From positions 4,456 through 68,455 of the forward strand of contig JBPCJY010000172.1 in NCBI GenBank assembly GCA_051004815.1: DNA of 64,000 nt. Reading direction: 5' to 3'. This DNA is from JBBQXY01 sp051004815. GTDB lineage: Bacteria > Chloroflexota > Ktedonobacteria > Ktedonobacterales > Ktedonobacteraceae. The notes beneath the pieces were generated by a model that was not told where the DNA came from, searched no databases, and worked only from the letters and a program-made list of their open reading frames with translations. Below are positions 61,883-64,000 of the stretch, in pieces. The position numbers and the translations under genes are program-made. Position 1 is the first letter of the stretch. Each line of letters begins with the position of its first letter.

Positions 61883-62482
61883 CTATGAGGTGACGAGATA
61901 CCGTTGCATCTGCTTTTCAAAGTCGGCAAAGCCCTGGTAGAGTTCTGCTTGGAACCCGGATGCTTGAGCCGTTGCCACATTCCCAGGGCTATCATCCCAA
62001 AACAAGATATCGTCAGCTCTTACCCCATGCAGGTCGCGTAAGACCTGCGCAAAAAACCGTCTCTCGTGTTTGAGATAACCGATGTGTGCCGAGGAGAATA
62101 TCCCATCAAACTGGCCCGCAAATCCCATCTGCTCAAGAATATAGGCCGTGCGATATTTTTCTTGGTTGGTAGCAAGGTAACATCGTATTCCTTGTTGCCT
62201 CAACTGCGCAATCGTCGCAAGAAGCGGTTCGTCAATGCTGTGCTCGCACCTAAACCAATAGCTCACAAACTCGTCAATAGTGCCTTGCCATCCCCACTGA
62301 TGCAGATGGTCGGCCAGCTCGTGTTTCAGGTCAGCATTGCCTACCAGGCACTCCATGAAGCGACCGCCGAAGAATGAGGTGGTCATCTCGCTCGTGATGC
62401 CATAATCGCGTGCTAAATGCTTGCTAAATGGCTCTCCGTTCGCGAGTACGCCATCAACATCAAAAAGCACCACTTTGATCAT
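61883..62482 (-). CDS. HAD-family hydrolase
   Basis: The 199 residues carry all HAD motifs: FDVDGVLANG (nucleophile Asp), ATNQEK with the Thr, the Lys in KHERRF and WDDSPGNVATA with the acidic pair. A small cap domain separates motifs I and II. The substrate is unknown. It converges with the S9 peptidase gene, 19 nt away. Confidence 0.9.
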   Translation of the reverse strand: MIKVVLFDVDGVLANGEPFSKHLARDYGITSEMTTSFFGGRFMECLVGNADLKHELADHLHQWGWQGTIDEFVSYWFRCEHSIDEPLLATIAQLRQQGIRCYLATNQEKYRTAYILEQMGFAGQFDGIFSSAHIGYLKHERRFFAQVLRDLHGVRADDILFWDDSPGNVATAQASGFQAELYQGFADFEKQMQRYLVTS

Positions 62483-62675
62483 ACTATGTTCCTCAATTTC
62501 TGAGCTATCGTTGCATCTCGTTTGTGTCTATCTTATACTGCATTCGTTGCTCAGGCAAGAGGGTATGGCAATGAATCCATAGCCATGCCCGTCAATAAGA
62601 TCATCGGTAGATGTTTGACTACCTAATTTTTACAGGCTCTACCTTTGGACTGGGGCAAAAACAGTTCAATAGCTA

Positions 62676-62704
62676 TTGACAATGCTCAAGCTCTCCGCTA
62701 TACT
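62676..62704 (+). promoter_or_regulatory. Sigma70 promoter of tRNA-His
   Basis: TTGACA (62676-62681) and TATACT (62699-62704) are separated by 17 bp. The tRNA starts 18 nt past the -10 box. Confidence 0.8.
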
Positions 62705-62722
62705 GACGGTACACAAAGGCAT

Positions 62723-62797
62723 GGTGACCGTAGCTCAATTAGGCAGAGCTCTGGATTGTGGCTCCAGCGGTTGTGGGTTCAAGCCCCATCGGTCACC
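62723..62797 (+). tRNA. tRNA-His(GTG)
   Basis: The 75-nt gene folds with an eight-pair acceptor stem that includes the His-specific extra G(-1) opposite C73. The D arm contains AATTAGG, the anticodon arm is CTGGA-TTGTGGC-TCCAG and the T arm has TTCAAGC. The anticodon GTG reads histidine. CCA is not encoded. Confidence 0.95.
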
Positions 62798-62974
62798 CCC
62801 AATTCCCCATGTACGATTCTTTTTCCTGCCGGGTACGATGCGGTCCTTCTCGCAAAATGTACAGTATCCTCCAAAGAGAATCAACGCAGGTTTGCTCTCG
62901 TTTACAAGCATTGGCTGTACGGCAGGGGGCATATCTCTGAGAGCGGATGTGCGGCCAGCGACGATTAAGGCGTG

Positions 62975-63442
62975 TTAAGTTATGAGATCACCGTCGAATT
63001 TCCGCTCACGCAAAAGCGCATTCACTCGGTCGGTCAAGCCCCTACGCCCAGCTTCCTTCTTGATGTCCTGCGCCTCCTCAAAGAGAAGTTCTTCTTCGAC
63101 ACCGTAGATAGCCTCTTGCCATTGCTTGTGGACTTGCACCCAGCTATCCGCCAGCTCACGCGCCTTGACCTCCTGCTGGTCGAGCCTTTGATACCCGTGT
63201 TCCCGCATCAACTCCTCGATCTTCTGCGAGTTCCACATAAAGAACGGAGTTCCATCTTTGAGCGGCGTCGATGTGCAATAGCCCTCGGAGAGAGCCTGCT
63301 CGGTTGGATTCCCATTTTCGCCTCGCAATTTCAGCTCCTTGAGCTTCTTGCCCATAGCGATAGACGACCACCCGAACTGCTTCCCGAGTTTCGTCTGGTT
63401 TGCCCAAACGTCAGTAAATTTTTGACGCCCTTTCTTTCCCAT
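62975..63442 (-). CDS. Protein of unknown function downstream of tRNA-His
   Basis: ATG 63442 has GGGAG 7 nt upstream and gives 155 residues. I do not recognise a family. The first 75 residues resemble a small winged-helix or phage-type DNA-binding region (TKLGKQFGWSSIAMGKKLKELKL). The rest is charged and probably coiled-coil. The frame can be extended 14 residues upstream without a good start. No integrase or repeat of the tRNA end is seen, so an island boundary is not shown. Confidence 0.65.
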   Translation of the reverse strand: MGKKGRQKFTDVWANQTKLGKQFGWSSIAMGKKLKELKLRGENGNPTEQALSEGYCTSTPLKDGTPFFMWNSQKIEELMREHGYQRLDQQEVKARELADSWVQVHKQWQEAIYGVEEELLFEEAQDIKKEAGRRGLTDRVNALLRERKFDGDLIT

Positions 63443-63484
63443 CCAGCAACTCCCATAAACGTATACAAACAATTGTAATCGCAA

Positions 63485-64000
63485 GAGAACGCACTACAAA
63501 AACAAACACGTCCCTTCGCTTCCTGGATGCCGCGCCTTTTGAGTTCATGTTACCGTGGCACTGCCGCAAGGGTGATCACGCTGTTAAGACATCATACCAA
63601 ATGAGACTCACCGCTACATCACGAGAATTCACGATGTCCTCACGGGTATTGTGGGGAAAGAGATACAAGGAGTGTCCAATTAGAGCCAGATGCGTAATAA
63701 GATCGATGGGTGCTTACACCGCAACAAAGCACAGGCCGACCCACCGGTCTACCAGGAGACAATACCTTTGGACATCGTTAGCGTCCAATTTGTACTTTTG
63801 GACACGCTGTGACTCCAAAGGCACGGAATCCGATGTTTTGGCACCCTCAGATCAAGCATGGAAGTGGGCTTTTACGGACAAACTGTGGGAAAAGTCACAC
63901 TTTGTTTGTTACTGGAAGCGTTTCTTTTTCCCCCTGGCGAAGAAACACTTCCAGTACTGTTTTTCCAAAATATGTTTTCCCCTCAAACCACCCTCCCTTG
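63485..64000. other. Gene-free right end with hairpin
   Basis: No supported reading frame. TTGGACA occurs at 63768-63774 and 63798-63804 and, inverted, at 63673-63679. A 17-bp hairpin (63910-63926 with 63940-63956, one wobble) is followed by CTGTTTTT and could be a plus-strand terminator, but no gene ends just before it. Confidence 0.5.

Noticed and set aside
62723..63442. Genomic island inserted at tRNA-His
   Set aside because: No integrase and no direct repeat of the tRNA 3' end were seen; one unknown gene is not enough.

Overview
The window looks like chromosomal DNA of a Ktedonobacteria-type member of the Chloroflexota. This is inferred from gene content and not from a search. The signs are a class-F-like sortase with an ice-binding-like surface protein, a DUF4388 protein, an MglA-like GTPase, a large membrane Ser/Thr kinase, an EF-P with Arg at the modified position, a fused shikimate kinase/dehydroquinate synthase, and many orphan response regulators. 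Genes use table 11 with frequent TTG and GTG starts behind strong Shine-Dalgarno sites. Many gene ends carry long, nearly perfect hairpins.

Layout. 1-7.7 kb: an MglA-like GTPase cut by the left edge, gatB, a glutamate-type dehydrogenase, an Asp/Glu-rich protein, dxs and an orphan ABC ATPase. 8-11.2 kb: a disrupted surface protein with its sortase and a LuxR-type regulator. 11.2-20.2 kb: the classic bacterial cluster rpsB-tsf-pyrH-frr-uppS-cdsA-dxr-rseP-ispG. With dxs it supplies three steps of the MEP isoprenoid route plus lipid-carrier and phospholipid synthesis. 20.26-20.93 kb, minus strand: a tRNA-Val(GAC) gene that appears to be split in its anticodon arm by a group II intron. The intron span itself holds an intact tRNA-Val(GAC) and a terminator. 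This is the most unusual locus in the window.

21-32.3 kb: a Ser/Thr kinase carrying a DnaJ-C-like domain, a CHAP-domain secreted protein, then aroKB-aroQ-M24 peptidase-efp-accB-like-xseA-xseB-DUF212. The accB-like protein lacks the biotinyl lysine. 32.4-35.1 kb: a polar amino acid ABC importer. 35.1-38.2 kb, minus strand: an operon of a frameshifted methyltransferase, a radical SAM protein without a start codon before its Cys motif, two stand-alone receiver proteins and a NUDIX hydrolase. 38.5-46.7 kb: an amino acid permease with a structured leader, a hydrolase behind a terminator, an OmpR-type regulator, a DUF4388 protein, pyroglutamyl peptidase and a chemoreceptor. 46.7-54.1 kb: amino acid catabolism (P5C dehydrogenase, Leu/Val-type dehydrogenase), msrB, a receiver-kinase lacking an H-box, and an MFS transporter.

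54.2-62.5 kb: an unrecognised protein, a 29-residue-repeat protein paired with a DUF2089 protein, a YbjQ-like/PspA divergent module that may serve envelope stress, an S9 peptidase and a HAD hydrolase. 62.7-64 kb: tRNA-His, one unknown gene and a gene-free right end. Three reading-frame breaks (two near 9.0-9.1 kb, one near 37.86 kb) are either real decay or base-level sequence errors. No CRISPR array, rRNA, prophage or intact insertion sequence was seen.
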